From NCBI GenBank assembly GCA_963971575.1, contig OZ020611.1, positions 25,093,279 to 25,157,278 of the forward strand: 64,000 bases of DNA. The letters are read 5' to 3'. The position numbers were made by a program, and so were the translations under genes. The notes under the pieces were generated by a model, which saw nothing but the letters and a program-made list of their open reading frames with translations, ran no database searches and had not been told where the DNA came from. Numbering within the stretch: the first letter of the stretch is position 1; every line of letters starts with the position of its first letter. Of the stretch, positions 1 through 10,348 are shown piece by piece. Source of the stretch: Liopterus haemorrhoidalis (lineage: Eukaryota; Arthropoda; Insecta; Coleoptera; Dytiscidae).

Positions 1-596
1 TAAGATATTATTGTCATGTGAGATATGTATTCCACCGCGCTGATAAATATTGCGAACGTTATCTATGTGCGTATGAAAACTATAAACAACTTCAACGTTT
101 GTTTACAAAATAAACGAACATAAATTACTAAAAGGTATTAACATTTTTTTTCTCGTGGTCATGGGGAAAATAGGGTCTGTAACTCGGTTCGAAGAGAAAA
201 TTCTATGCTCGTGTTCCTCACAATCGCCTGCGTCTCGCGTTTGGAATGGTCCACTTGTATCGAACTTTCTCATTCCAACCTCGTTTCAGAATATACTATT
301 ATATACTAATTTTTTATTATTATGCTTTAAGCTACGGACAACTTAAGAGTAAGGATACGAAAGTGTTTAACTCAAAATGGAAGGCCCTTTGAACACTTGT
401 AGATAAAAATATTTGACTTTCAAGACGTTTTTGAGAATATAATTTTATAAAATTATTCGTTAACCATAAATGATATTAAAAGGAAGTTTGAGTAATAGTT
501 GTTTCTTTTCAAAAGCTCTATCCAAAAATACTTAACACGACATACATCAAGTTAAAAAAAAAATCCCTTGATATCCTGTACTTGAAAAATTCAATG
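1..596. other. gene-free AT-rich stretch
   Basis: No coding signal, RNA gene or repeat boundary recognised. A short ORF at 155-346 has no familiar motif and is not supported as a gene. Confidence 0.5.
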
Positions 597-1410
597 CTAC
601 CATATTTGGGCCTGTGCTGTTTATTATTTATTTAAATGACCTTCTACTTCTCTTTAAATCGCCGTCCGCCTGTTCCGCCAATGACATCAAATTTTATAAT
701 AACCTCTTAACAGACTTCCATACGTTACATACTGACCTCGTTACCTTAAATAAATGGTGTGATTAGTGGCTGCTCAGTGTAAATAAATCAAAGTGCACAT
801 TGCTACAAATAGGTTCATCTAACCCCCTCCTCACTTACCACCTCCAAGGAACTGAACTTAAGTCTGTGAAGGAACAATTAGATTTAGGTATTATTATAAG
901 AAATAATTTAAAGTGGTCTTCGCAAATAGTCAAAGTGGTAACTCAGTTCTGTATATTCTTCGCCAGGCATTTAAAAATATGTCGCCCGAATTATTCTTGA
1001 CTATATATAACTGATACATCAGACCCATCTTTGAATACGGCATTGCAGTTTGGTCTCCGTATTTGTCAAAATACATCAACACTTTGGATAAAATTCAGAG
1101 ACGTGCTACTCGGTTGCCTGGTGCACTTCGGAAGTTATCATACGCAGACAGGTTAAGCAAGTTAAAGTTAACCACCTTACGAAAAAGGCGAGAGCGTGGC
1201 GACCTCATCGAGACTTTCAAAATTTTAAAAGGTGCATACTCGGTTGATATGTCATTCTTATTTAACTTAAATAAGAGTCAACTCGGAGGTCATTCATATA
1301 AATTAAAAAAATTAGCTGTGGCCACCACAGGACCAACCGCCATCATAAAGTACTTGTATAAAATACATTCTAGCAGCAGAGTAGAAATAACTTGGCCTAA
1401 TATTTTCTAA
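597..1410 (+). pseudogene. non-LTR retrotransposon RT remnant (C-terminal part)
   Basis: Translating across stops and frameshifts gives the GPVLFIIYLNDL block of a LINE reverse transcriptase near position 610, then the thumb and post-RT region. The best-preserved segment (1063-1410) contains LDKIQRRATR, YADRLSKLKL and ERGDLIETFKILKG, typical of the C-terminal tail of CR1/Jockey-type non-LTR polyproteins. The product would copy element RNA into DNA at a nicked target. Endonuclease and palm catalytic residues are absent and several stops interrupt the frame, so the copy is 5'-truncated and dead. It runs directly into the 3' UTR at 1411-1892. The same arrangement occurs inverted at 29275-29935, which ties this coding end to that UTR. 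Confidence 0.85.
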
Positions 1411-1892
1411 CAGAGATATTAACTATCAGGACCATGGAAACGTTACATATAAGTATGAAAAAATTTACTTTTAAAATTTTTCGAAATTTTTCGTTTATCA
1501 AAAAACGTCTCAAATAAAAGGTATTATTTATTGTATTTATAGCAACTTTTGTTAAATAATTCTTTTAGAAATATTTTTCTGTTACTAAATATTCGCAAAA
1601 ATCTTAAAATCGACACGAGTAAACTCCCATTTCTAGTCTATTCCCATATCTATTGATGGCAAAAGCTTAAATATGAAGTTTCATAAAAATTCTTTAAGCC
1701 GAATTTGCTTTGCACGTGTACACAGACAGACAGACAGACGGACGGACAGACAGACAGACAGACATCATGCTAAAAATAGTCAAAACGTTATGTAGGGACT
1801 TCAATTCGTGGAGATCCATCGAAATCTCGAAATGTCAAAATCGGTATGATCACAATACCTCCCTTATATATGTTGGCGGTCAGTAAAAAGGA
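1411..1892 (+). repeat. LINE 3' UTR with embedded (CAGA)n
   Basis: This sequence follows the RT remnant and recurs in reverse at 29275-29880 and, decayed, at 47340-47700 and 49830-50490. It contains the block ACCATGGAAACGTTACATA, an AT-rich core, a CAGA/CGGA tetranucleotide tract (about 1722-1765) and a 3' end near GGCGGTCAGTAAAAAG. The core is shared with the (CA)n-bearing family at 8410, 20635, 22430, 23370, 24564 and 27881. Confidence 0.75.
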
Positions 1893-2305
1893 TAAATTTT
1901 AAAAGTCTTGCAGGCAGCATTTTCTATGCAACCGTGTGTTGATGCAGTTTACCCGTTTCTGCTGTTTCATGCATTGGGATAAAAACCACTTGGATACGTT
2001 ACCCCAACACAAATAAGTTCATCAATATGTATATGTAACAAATGTTTTATATATTTTACAATTGTTTTATTTTTTATATATGTAAATATAACATTCAATT
2101 CCACTGTATTTATATTCTGTACACTTTTATTTATGTATACTGTATATCGATCTGAAACATTATCGGCTTGTAGCTGCCTGTTTTAAAACAAATAATAATA
2201 ATAATATTATTCTTTGGGTAGATTTTGTTCATCAAACTTTTTTCCCCAACTTGATCAAATTTCGCGTTTACGAGAAAAAAACGTGTTTCCTTTATCTTGT
2301 ACTCC

Positions 2306-2354
<49 letters not shown>

Positions 2355-2395
2355 AAATTTCAATATCCTTCCAATATGCGAATAAAAAAATGGTA
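1893..2395. other. AT-rich spacer with ATA and TA microsatellites
   Basis: No gene is seen. A short (ATA)n run lies near 2191-2208 and a pure (TA)n tract of about 40 bp at 2311-2351. Confidence 0.6.
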
Positions 2396-2544
2396 TATAT
2401 GTTACTGTAAAAGCCTGAACTACGGTAAATCCTAAGATTTTCCAGTAAAACCTAAGATTTACCAACTTTTAATGGTTGGTAAATCCTAAGATTTACTAGT
2501 TAAACCTAAGTTTACTAATATACGGGCTTTTACAGTAACATATA
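2396..2544. mobile_element. palindromic MITE
   Basis: A perfect 20-bp inverted repeat starting TATATGTTACTGTAAAAG (2396-2415 and 2525-2544) encloses about 110 bp containing four variants of a TAAATCCTAAGATTTAC-like motif, itself partly palindromic. The length, TIRs and lack of coding capacity fit a small non-autonomous DNA transposon. The flank is TA-rich, so a TA duplication is possible but cannot be fixed. Confidence 0.7.
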
Positions 2545-3267
2545 CATTCCAAATTTCAAATATTTAGATCCAGCCGTCTGGTTACTATTTCTATTCTAAA
2601 GACAAACACATGAATGACGGCACAAGTCTATCTTAGTTCCTGCAACGAAACTAGTTGTGTTATCATCTTGCTTCATGACAATGTCTTAGAAATAATGACT
2701 TTTTTATCATTTCATGCAAGTTACCTGTGAGAAGATAACGGTTGGATGAGAATGGTTCCCTATGCTGCAATTCTATCTGCTACATTGTCCCATACTTGGA
2801 ATAAAACACAATTTTATTACACACATAAATAAAAGTACGCTCCGTCAATTCGTTTCCATGGAGAACAGAATAGAGGAGAACAAATTAAAATGTCATTTTT
2901 GAAATGAACCTACTAATTAGATTTATATTGGAGTTTGTTTTTTCTAATGTTATATATTTCTTTTGTATATCAACATTTAATTTATGTGTCACATACAATG
3001 TATGTAATTATTTGAATTTTTCATTTTAATTAATTTTTTATGAAAATATCTTTTGATAAAATTTTAATTGCAATCTACCCTTAAATCAAGGGACAGCAAA
3101 AATAAATTATATATAACAATATTTTCCTACAACCCTCGAAATTTGTAATAGTCGCGCAATTTGATATGACACTTGCTTGTGCAAAAATAAGGGGGGTTAT
3201 CAAAGAGACGATACTTTTAACATCGAATGGATAATAAAGTAACGGCAGTTGTGTTAACCTTATCCTT
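2545..3267. other. gene-free stretch
   Basis: AT-rich sequence. No coding, RNA or repeat structure recognised. Confidence 0.5.
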
Positions 3268-3718
3268 TACGAGGGCTACCTTTTAAGTTTTTACAAAAAC
3301 TAAGAAAGATTTTTTTTTGAACAAACTGTTTCATTGATTTTTAAAATATTCGGCTTTAAGATTTATACACTTTTGCATGCGTTCAAACCACCAAGTCTCG
3401 AAACATTTTTTCCACTCTGAAGTTGGTACCTCAAAAACAAGGTTTTCGAAGGCTTCAACAGTTTCTTGAGGTGATGAAAATCGCAAAAACAGTCGTTAGG
3501 GGATAAATTAGGTAAATAGAGGCAATGAGACATTAATTAGATGTTTTTCTCCTTCAATCAATTGTTTGACGGGCTGTGTGGGAGCTTGCATTGTCATGAT
3601 GAAGAAAGATGCGAAGTTTTTGGTTGTTTTTCCTGATTTTGTCGATGACTTTTGGCAAACAAATAGTTGTATACCGTTCAGCATTAACTGTTCTCCGATA
3701 CTCTAAAGCAGGGGTCGC

Positions 3719-6011
3719 CAAACTTTTTTGATCATCGACCCCTATATAATTTTTCGAAATCTCCATCGACCCCCATAAAAGTAATTTTCAGTTAATTAAA
3801 ATAAAAAGCTATTAGATACTGTGTTTGTACATTTATTTTTTGAATTTAAATATTTATTAAAGTAATAGTACATTGTGTAAAAATAGTTTTATGAAAAATA
3901 TATTAATGTTGAAATTTAAATACCTTAATATTTATTAAATAATAAGTAATTATAAATAAGTAGAAATAATAAGTAAAGTAACTACAGATTTATTGCTTCT
4001 TAATCAATGAGATGGGTGTGCCTGGTGTTTTTTTTTTGCAAGGTTCGCTATATTAGGTTCAAAATTGGTCAATTTTAATCTTAAATCCCCTCGAAACTCC
4101 ACATTTAATTTATTTCTGTACTTAGTTAAGATTGAATTTACGTGACTGAAACCGGCTTCAACCATATAGGAACTTGGAAATGCTAGCATAAATGGCTGAG
4201 CTATTTCGTAAAGTTTCACATATTTTTGCATTATATTTATATTTGTCCAAAATTTGCTTATTGTTAAATTTTTAAAAAGCATCTTTGCTTCAAGATCCGA
4301 TAATAATTCAGCAAGCTCATCTTGCAGGTTGATGTCCACGTTTTCAATTTGTGCAGAAAATGGCGCAATAATCCAATCAGGGATGTCAATGTTTTCCAAA
4401 TCAACAAAGCGCAGTTTAAAACGTCGCTCAATTTTTGAAGATGACTTGTATATATTACCAAGTCTTCTTCTTTTATTTCTAATTGTCGCAGATTTGAAAA
4501 ATACTGATAATCCTTACGTAGCAATGAAGATCTAAATAAATTTAATTTTACTTGGAAGCCTAACAGTATTGTTCGAGCTTGGATAATTACATCTTTTCCT
4601 TGCAGCTTTGTTTGGACATCATTAAATTTTCCAAATAAGTCCGCTAAATAAAAAATATGGTTCTTATTGTTTTGGAGTTCATCACTCAGAACAGGGTTTA
4701 TTTCGCTGAGAAATTCTGCCGTGGAGTCAAATAACTCAACGAGCCTTTGCAAGCATACACCTCTAGACAACCATCTAACTTCGGTGTGCAGAAGTAATTG
4801 GTTAAATAACTCGTCGTTTTCCTCACAAAGTTTGGAAAATAATCTTGATTTAAGAGGTTAGGCTTTAATTTGATTGATACACTTAATACAAAACTGTAAA
4901 GCTTTATGTAACTCTGGACTCAGATATTTTGCTACTAAGTTGTTTCTATGCAACACACAATGAATAGTACGTATACCGGGCACTTTTTCTTTGAGAAATG
5001 TAGCAAAACCTCGGTAACGCCCTACCATAGCAGGTGCCCCATCTGTGGGTACCGCTATTATATTTTCAAGCAGAATATCATATTTATTTAAATATTCTTG
5101 TAAACATCTAAAAATTGTCTCTCCTTTTCTTCCAGTTTCGAGATATTTAGCAAATAAAAATTCATCTATGACTTGTCCTTTAATTTTACTGAAATATATA
5201 ACATACACCATAAGAATAGCAGAAACACCAAAAACAGATTCACCAAGTTGAATAGAGAACTTGCAATTTTTTAGCTCTGAAACTACCGTATTTTCTATTT
5301 CTTCAGCCATTTCGTCGATACGCCGTTTTACAGAATTTTCACTTAATGGCAATGACTTTAAAATATTAACGGAGTCTTTTTTCATTACATCCTCAATGAC
5401 GTCTTTATTGCATCTATAACAACTTCTTCAGCGTGGTTTCCCCCTCTTTGCTATATTAAGCGAAATCTTGTACGAAGCTATTAATCCTCCTTCAGTTTCA
5501 ACTTTAGTAGACTGCTTCATATAACTTTTTATAGTTAGTCGACATGTGAATTTTTCTTTAAGTTTTTTGAAAAATTCAAGTTCTTTATTTTTTTTAACTA
5601 ACACTGTTCACAGTTTGCAAAGATAGCTGAAACTGCGTATGATATTTGCGTTTGTAACGTCAACACTCGTCACACGTGACATTTGGACAAGCGCACATAT
5701 GCATATGACCTATAAACCAGAAGTGCAGAGTTCATGCCACTGCGCGCTGGTACGTAAATACTTGTTTCACCCGAATAAATATACGTTTATTAATTTATGT
5801 TCTATAAAGAAACTGATATTAAGTCAATTATAAAAACATTCACAAATTTTACATACTCAATTAGGTATGTGTGATTTGCGTATTAAGAACTGTTTTTTCT
5901 TCGACCCTTCCGATTCGGATCAACCCCCATTCGACCCCCTGGCTCAGATCGACCCCCGCTTTTGTTAAATAGACCCCTGGGGGTCTATATAGACCACTTT
6001 GGCGACCTCTG
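3719..6011 (-). mobile_element. hAT transposon (ZBED5/SCAND3-like), 2293 bp
   Basis: The ends are CAGGGGTCGCCAAAC and the inverse of CAGAGGTCGCCAAAG. The element is flanked by the exact 8-bp duplication CTCTAAAG (3711-3718 and 6012-6019). Termini of the form YARNG and an 8-bp duplication are the hAT signature. It lies inside a mariner transposase gene, so it inserted later. It carries one broken transposase on the minus strand. Confidence 0.95.
4004..5595 (-). pseudogene. hAT transposase, ZBED5/SCAND3-like, inactivated
   Basis: Reading the minus strand gives, in order: KELEFFKKLKEKF, ASYKISLNIAKRGKP, LPLSENSVKRRIDEMAEEIE, VPTDGAPAMVGRYRGF with a catalytic-region Asp, TIHCVLHRNNLVAKYLSPEL, LLHTEVRWLSRGVCLQRL, and the C-terminal dimerisation segment FPSSYMVEAGFSHVN. 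These match the animal hAT group related to ZBED5/SCAND3-type domesticated proteins. The copy is dead: a frameshift near 5430 (KRGKP followed by a stop), an in-frame TAA at 4858-4860 and a frameshift near 4440. The N-terminal BED zinc finger is missing. In its native role it would cut and paste its own element. Confidence 0.9.
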
Positions 6012-6832
6012 CTCTAAAGGAATGGTTGCGATATATCCAGTACAACCGAAGAAACAAGCAATCATTTTCTTGGAAGTGCTTCGTGAACGAACAACTTTTG
6101 TGGGTTTCGGTTCATCTTGGAAGACCCAAACGGAGGACTGTTGCTTAGTTTCCGATAAATATTAATAAATCCAAGTTTCGTCACCTGCAACGATATTGTA
6201 TACAGATTTTGCAGTGCATAGTTTGATTTTTTTTAGCATTCCCTTACACCAATCAACACGAGCCTTTTTTTGAGCTTCGGTCAAATTATGCGGAATCCGC
6301 CGCGAACCGATCTTTCTCACAGTTAATGCGAAACCGAATGTTATGCAGTCTGCGATATGCCAAAGGATGCCTCTATCTCACGGTAAATCAAAGGCCGATC
6401 TTCTTCAATTATTTTGCGCACAGTATCGTTGTTTTTTTTTAATCACAACCGATTTTGGTTGACCTTCACAAGATTCATCCCTGACGGACGCACGACCACG
6501 ACGAAATTCTGCAAACCAATTCTGAACAGTCTTTTCTGATGTTGCTTCATTACCAAAAGTTGCACAAAGCGAATCTGTATATTGTTGTTGAGCTAGGCCT
6601 TTACTAAAATCGTAAAAAATCATCTAACGAAAACCTTCACGAGTAATATCCATTTTTTCACAAAATTGTTTTTTAAACGCTCGCTGTCAACAAACTGTTC
6701 AGTTAATTTATGAGTTGCGACTGATTTCAATATTCACAATAACACATGTCAAATTTTACGAACATAGTTATGAAACATTTTAATATTGCCATCTAGTGGT
6801 CGTTTGTAAAAACATAAAATGAAATCTTCGTA

Positions 6833-7470
6833 TTACATATACTAGTTACATAAATCTTAATTTTGTTCTTCAGCCTTTATTTATAAAATAATAAATACAA
6901 ACTGTATATCTATTTTTATGATTTTTTTTTCCGTTTTGTTCTTTTATTTTTTCTAAAAACAAATATAGTCTGTAAGTATATCACAAAATATTGGACTGGC
7001 TCAGAGTAAGAGGTTAATAATTTTATCACGAAAACTAAAGTGTTAAATAAATAATAGGTTCTCAATTCCTAGATGGCGCCTAATGGCAAAGAAAATTATT
7101 TATCTATTCTTATTTTTTCCTCAAATTTTTTTTAAATATTTTACAAAATTAAACGAAAATGTGTACTGTATGGTTTAACTAATGAAAACCAGACTGTGTT
7201 AATCTTATCAGGTAGACTTCATTTACAGTGTGTATCAAGTTATCTAAGATTGTTGTTGTCAGCCTTTTGAATGTCGCTCAGGGCAGTTCTTGGAAAATCT
7301 GTTTCCTGGCTGAGACAGCAACAATAAATTGCCCACGGCTCGCCAATATAGTTATCCAATATTGAATTATGTAAAATAGTTCATAAACTTCAATCGAATT
7401 CTGTGTAAGTATTGCATTTATTATATTATTAACCTTGATTAAATGAGTTACGTCCGTAAGTTAGTAATTA
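6833..7470. other. gene-free stretch
   Basis: AT-rich sequence with no recognised gene or repeat boundary. Confidence 0.5.
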
Positions 7471-7670
7471 TAGTTGAAGGTAATGGGATTCGGACCAGTC
7501 AGAAAATAAAAACAAATTTATTAACTTCGCTAACGTTTCGATTTAATTTAGATCTTCATCAAAGCTATTAACTAAGCTCTGATGAAGATTTAAATTAAAT
7601 CGAAACGTTAGCGAAGTTAATAAATTTGTTTTTATTTTCTGACTGGTCCGAATCCCATTACCTTCAACTA
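7471..7670. repeat. head-to-head palindrome of a Penelope-like terminal sequence
   Basis: Two arms of about 95 bp, beginning TAGTTGAAGGTAATGGGATT, are near-perfect inverted copies around a loop of about 10 bp (near 7567-7574). The same sequence occurs once at 54311-54410 downstream of a GIY-YIG-encoding Penelope-like remnant. This identifies it as the terminal (pseudo-LTR-like) part of that family. Penelope-like elements are known for tandem or inverted partial copies of their ends and for hammerhead motifs there. Confidence 0.8.
7566..7622 (+). ncRNA. candidate hammerhead ribozyme of a Penelope-like end
   Basis: The right arm contains the hammerhead core CTGATGA (7579-7585) and GAAAC (7602-7606). 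A 5-bp stem II (GATTT 7587-7591 with AAATC 7597-7601) lies between them. Stem I has an inner GCT/AGC (7576-7578, 7610-7612) and an outer 8-bp helix (7566-7573 with 7615-7622). Stem III would be the minimal AC/GT type seen in Penelope-like hammerheads, with cleavage after GTT. Weak points are an extra A between the core and stem II and a GUU rather than GUC or GUA triplet. The left arm has lost the first core C. Confidence 0.5.
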
Positions 7671-7861
7671 TATTATATATTATTAACATTTTTTAAAAAC
7701 AGATTTGTTTTCTTAATTACTTTCGAATTATTTTTCTTATAAGCTTGGGTCTAAAAATGCTCAAAAAGGAATCAATTTTACTCTGACTTTTAAATTGATG
7801 TTTTGTTGAGTATCACTTTACTTGCTCACGGTTTTAGAATGGTTTAGTGTACATTAAATAT

Positions 7862-8115
7862 TAGATTTATTATTTATTTATTATTTTATTTATTTTACAT
7901 CGGCCTATTTCTGCGACGAGGCTAATCGCCGATGCCAGGGTGCGAGCTCCTACACCTGGATGAGGGGTGAATGATTGTAAAAGTGGGAGTAATGTTGACA
8001 TATTATTCTCGCCCGAATAATATCACCAACGGGGACTTGAGTGCAACCTCACAATTGTTTTAACCAGTGAGAACTGCACGATTTAACGAGCTCGGTCACT
8101 CCGTCGGCTCATTAA
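7862..8115 (-). repeat. LINE 3' end with AT-rich tail
   Basis: In reverse orientation this reads GCGATTAGCCTCGTCGCAG, AATAGGCCGATGTAAAATAA and then an (AAATA/AAT)n tail. The same 3' terminus appears on the plus strand at 43150-43241 and 56130-56272. The tail structure is typical of a 5'-truncated non-LTR retrotransposon. No coding part remains. Confidence 0.7.
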
Positions 8116-8409
8116 ATATTAGAGTAAAATAATTTAAATCGACTGATTTTGAACTTAACTAAATTGTGTGTCAGCTGGCATGTTTTTGTTAGTATAGCTC
8201 GTTCAATACTTAGAATGCAGCATTGCGAAATATTGTAAAAGTGTCAAGTATGTCAATGAATCCAAAATATTATGCGGAATCTTACATTCTTTTATTGTTA
8301 ATTTATTGAAATTGAAGGGGAAATGTATCGGACAAAAATGAATAACAACTTGTTCTGTGTTTTCATAGATTAGCGCGTTTTCCATACGTCAGCCTCTCCA
8401 AAAAAGAAA

Positions 8410-8906
8410 CCAGTGGTGAAGGGAGACCTCCGCTAGACTTGCCCTCCCATAAAAAAAATAATAATAATAAAAAAAAAAAAAATATATTTTTTTTAATTTA
8501 GAAGATTTAGGTAAATCTTCAAAAATACATCAAATTATGTCCTATACATTTTTTTGTCCAAGGCTTGGTTTACTAGTTACGAATTTTTATAAAATTTAAA
8601 GTTTAATAACTTCTGTTTCCGGTTTCGGATTTTAATAAAAAACAATAGAGTTCTTCTCAATTATTAGGAGAATTTTTTAGTACCAGAATTAAAACTCTTT
8701 AATTTAAACCGTTTTTGAGTTATCGTGTATACACACAGACACACTCACACACACACAGATACACACACCTACAGACGGCACTTCGAAAATAGGTTTTATT
8801 GGACTCCCTGGACCATGAAACGTGGTCATCAGTCAAAATCTCGACATCGAAAATTTTCGCGATTACAATACTTGCCCCTTATATATTAAAGTCGGGCAAG
8901 TAAAAA
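8410..8906 (+). repeat. 0.7-kb dispersed repeat, (CA)n family, short copy
   Basis: Begins CCAGTGGTGAAGGGAGACC and ends TCGGGCAAGTAAAAA, the fixed ends shared by the copies at 22430, 23370, 24564 and 27881. It lacks the central block of roughly 200 bp found in those copies and carries a short interrupted CA tract (8729-8768). Confidence 0.85.
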
Positions 8907-9151
8907 TTGATATGAAATGTGAATTTTCACACATTTTAGGATTTTGTAGGTATTTAATTAGTGTAAGAAGCCAACATAATATTGGATGTCTACGAATATT
9001 AGTTCTATTAACAATTTGTTATTTGATATATAAGTATTTCATTACTATAAACGATTATTCCTCTTTGATACCTTAAAATAAAAAATCTAAAGTCATTCAA
9101 ACAATAGGTTCAATCACAAAGTATAATAATAGTATAATAAAATAAGCACTA

Positions 9152-9184
9152 CACACTACACTCTACAGTGTAGAGTGTAGTGTG
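9152..9184. repeat. 33-bp perfect palindrome
   Basis: Arms of 16 bp (CACACTACACTCTACA and its complement) surround a single G at 9168. It would extrude as a hairpin or bind a dimeric factor. It lies inside the 1.4-kb repeat. Confidence 0.9.
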
Positions 9185-9382
9185 GTGTTTAAAACTCGGT
9201 CCTCAGTTTCTAATATTTTTAATTTCAAAAAAAGACACACACTATCTTAACATCATTAGCCATAATTTAGCCATGAATTAAAAATAATAATTAATTTTGT
9301 CGATAACACAAAAACTGCAATATTTTTCAAAAAAGCAATTGGATCGAAAATTCCTTTAGTAATTTTCTAGATCACGTCAATG

Positions 9383-9635
9383 CAGTGGCGCACCCAGGGA
9401 TTTTTGTTAGGGGGGGGCCGGAAGAAAAAAGAAGGTCCTTGCTTTGAAAATCCAAAGTGATGATGACCTAAAAACAAAAAGATCCTCATTTCTAAAATAC
9501 AAGTGACGACCTCGACCTAAACAAAAAGGTCCCCATGTCTAAAATATTTTAGTGTGTTTGTGTGTTTTTATTTTTTTTTCCTTCCTTTTTAAGGGGGGCC
9601 CGGGCCCCCGGGCCCCTCCCCTGGGTGCGCCAATG
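9383..9635. mobile_element. hAT-type MITE, 253 bp
   Basis: TIR CAGTGGCGCACCC at the left pairs with GGGTGCGCCAATG at the right (one mismatch). It is flanked by the exact 8-bp duplication CGTCAATG (9375-9382 and 9636-9643). The interior has degenerate copies of a motif containing GTGATGAC and GTCCTCAT that also forms tandem units in the large hAT at 59198-61921. No coding capacity. Confidence 0.95.
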
Positions 9636-10348
9636 CGTCAATGTACATTAACTATAATTTTTTCAGATTTTGAGTTCATCCCCTTTGGATAAAAGGGGGC
9701 GAGACAAGAACATTTTTTGCACATTTTTGACTAAAATCGTGTTAAGAAAAGCTTTCTTTTGGTACAACACAATAAATTTTTTAATTTTTTTTTTTTCTAT
9801 CAACTGCACAGAAAAATCGTCATTTTTCGAAAAACTAATTTGATCAAAAATTCCTGTTGAACTATTCCGGTTCCCATCAATTTTCATTATGTAGATTATT
9901 TTCAGATTTTTAGATCAACTCCTTTGAGCGATAGGGTGGGAGAAAAAAGTTTTTTGATATATTTTTGGTAAAAATTGCATAAATAAATTCTTATTCAAAA
10001 ATAAAATTTGCATGTTGATCCACGCATGAAGAGGTTTTATATGGTATGCCACTCAAAATTTTAAAAAATATTTTTTTTTATTAAATACAAAATTGTTTAT
10101 ATTTATCTGGCGATATATTTTTTTAAACTCTCATTATTTTTACTATATGTGGGTCAAAGAGTTGTATAAGCATACAAAATTTCAACTTTCTATGCTAAGC
10201 CGTTTGGCTAAAATGTCTACCGTACAGACAGATAGACAGACACATGAGTGACGTTACTAGGGTTTTTTTGTGGTCATATCTACAAAACCCTAAAAACTAC
10301 TGAATTTAATCTGTACTGTAATCTAAGAGTTAAACGGTCTATAAGAAC

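Larger units (their letters stand above)
3340..6653 (-). pseudogene. mariner transposase, split and decayed
   Basis: The minus-strand frames give the N-terminal region FYDFSKGLAQQQYTDSL and TVQNWFAEFRRG (helix-turn-helix), then GDETWIY holding the first catalytic Asp. After the hAT insert come ERYTTICLPKVIDKIRKNN and LHHDNASSHTA with the second Asp. The third Asp region (SPND) survives only after a frameshift. The product would have excised and reintegrated the element at TA sites. Several stops and frameshifts exist besides the insertion at 3719-6011. The ATG at 6651-6653 is the likely original start region, but a stop follows after nine codons (MDITREGFR). Confidence 0.85.
3270..6830 (-). 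mobile_element. mariner element interrupted by a hAT insertion
   Basis: TA dinucleotides at 3268-3269 and 6831-6832 flank imperfect terminal inverted repeats: CGAGGGCTACC...TTTTTACAAA at the left, and its counterpart ending in TTTGTAAAAACA...ATCTTCG at the right. Removing the 2293-bp hAT insert and its 8-bp duplication leaves about 1260 bp, the usual size of a mariner. The transposase reads on the minus strand. The related element at 41311-42919 shares these ends. Confidence 0.9.
8908..10313 (+). repeat. 1.4-kb dispersed repeat (CCTACAAAACCCTAAAA family)
   Basis: Starts near GAATTTTCACACATTTTAGG and ends GGTCATATCTACAAAACCC. It is interrupted by the hAT MITE at 9383-9635. Related copies lie at 37800-40318 (plus), 30119-31170 (minus) and 51690-52292 (plus). 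Near the 3' end is a CAGA-type microsatellite (10224-10242). No ORF is conserved among copies, so it is a non-coding repeat or the UTR of a longer element. Confidence 0.75.

Noticed and set aside
4254..5251. Plus-strand ORFs of 64-93 codons in the hAT element
   Set aside because: Antisense shadows of the minus-strand transposase.
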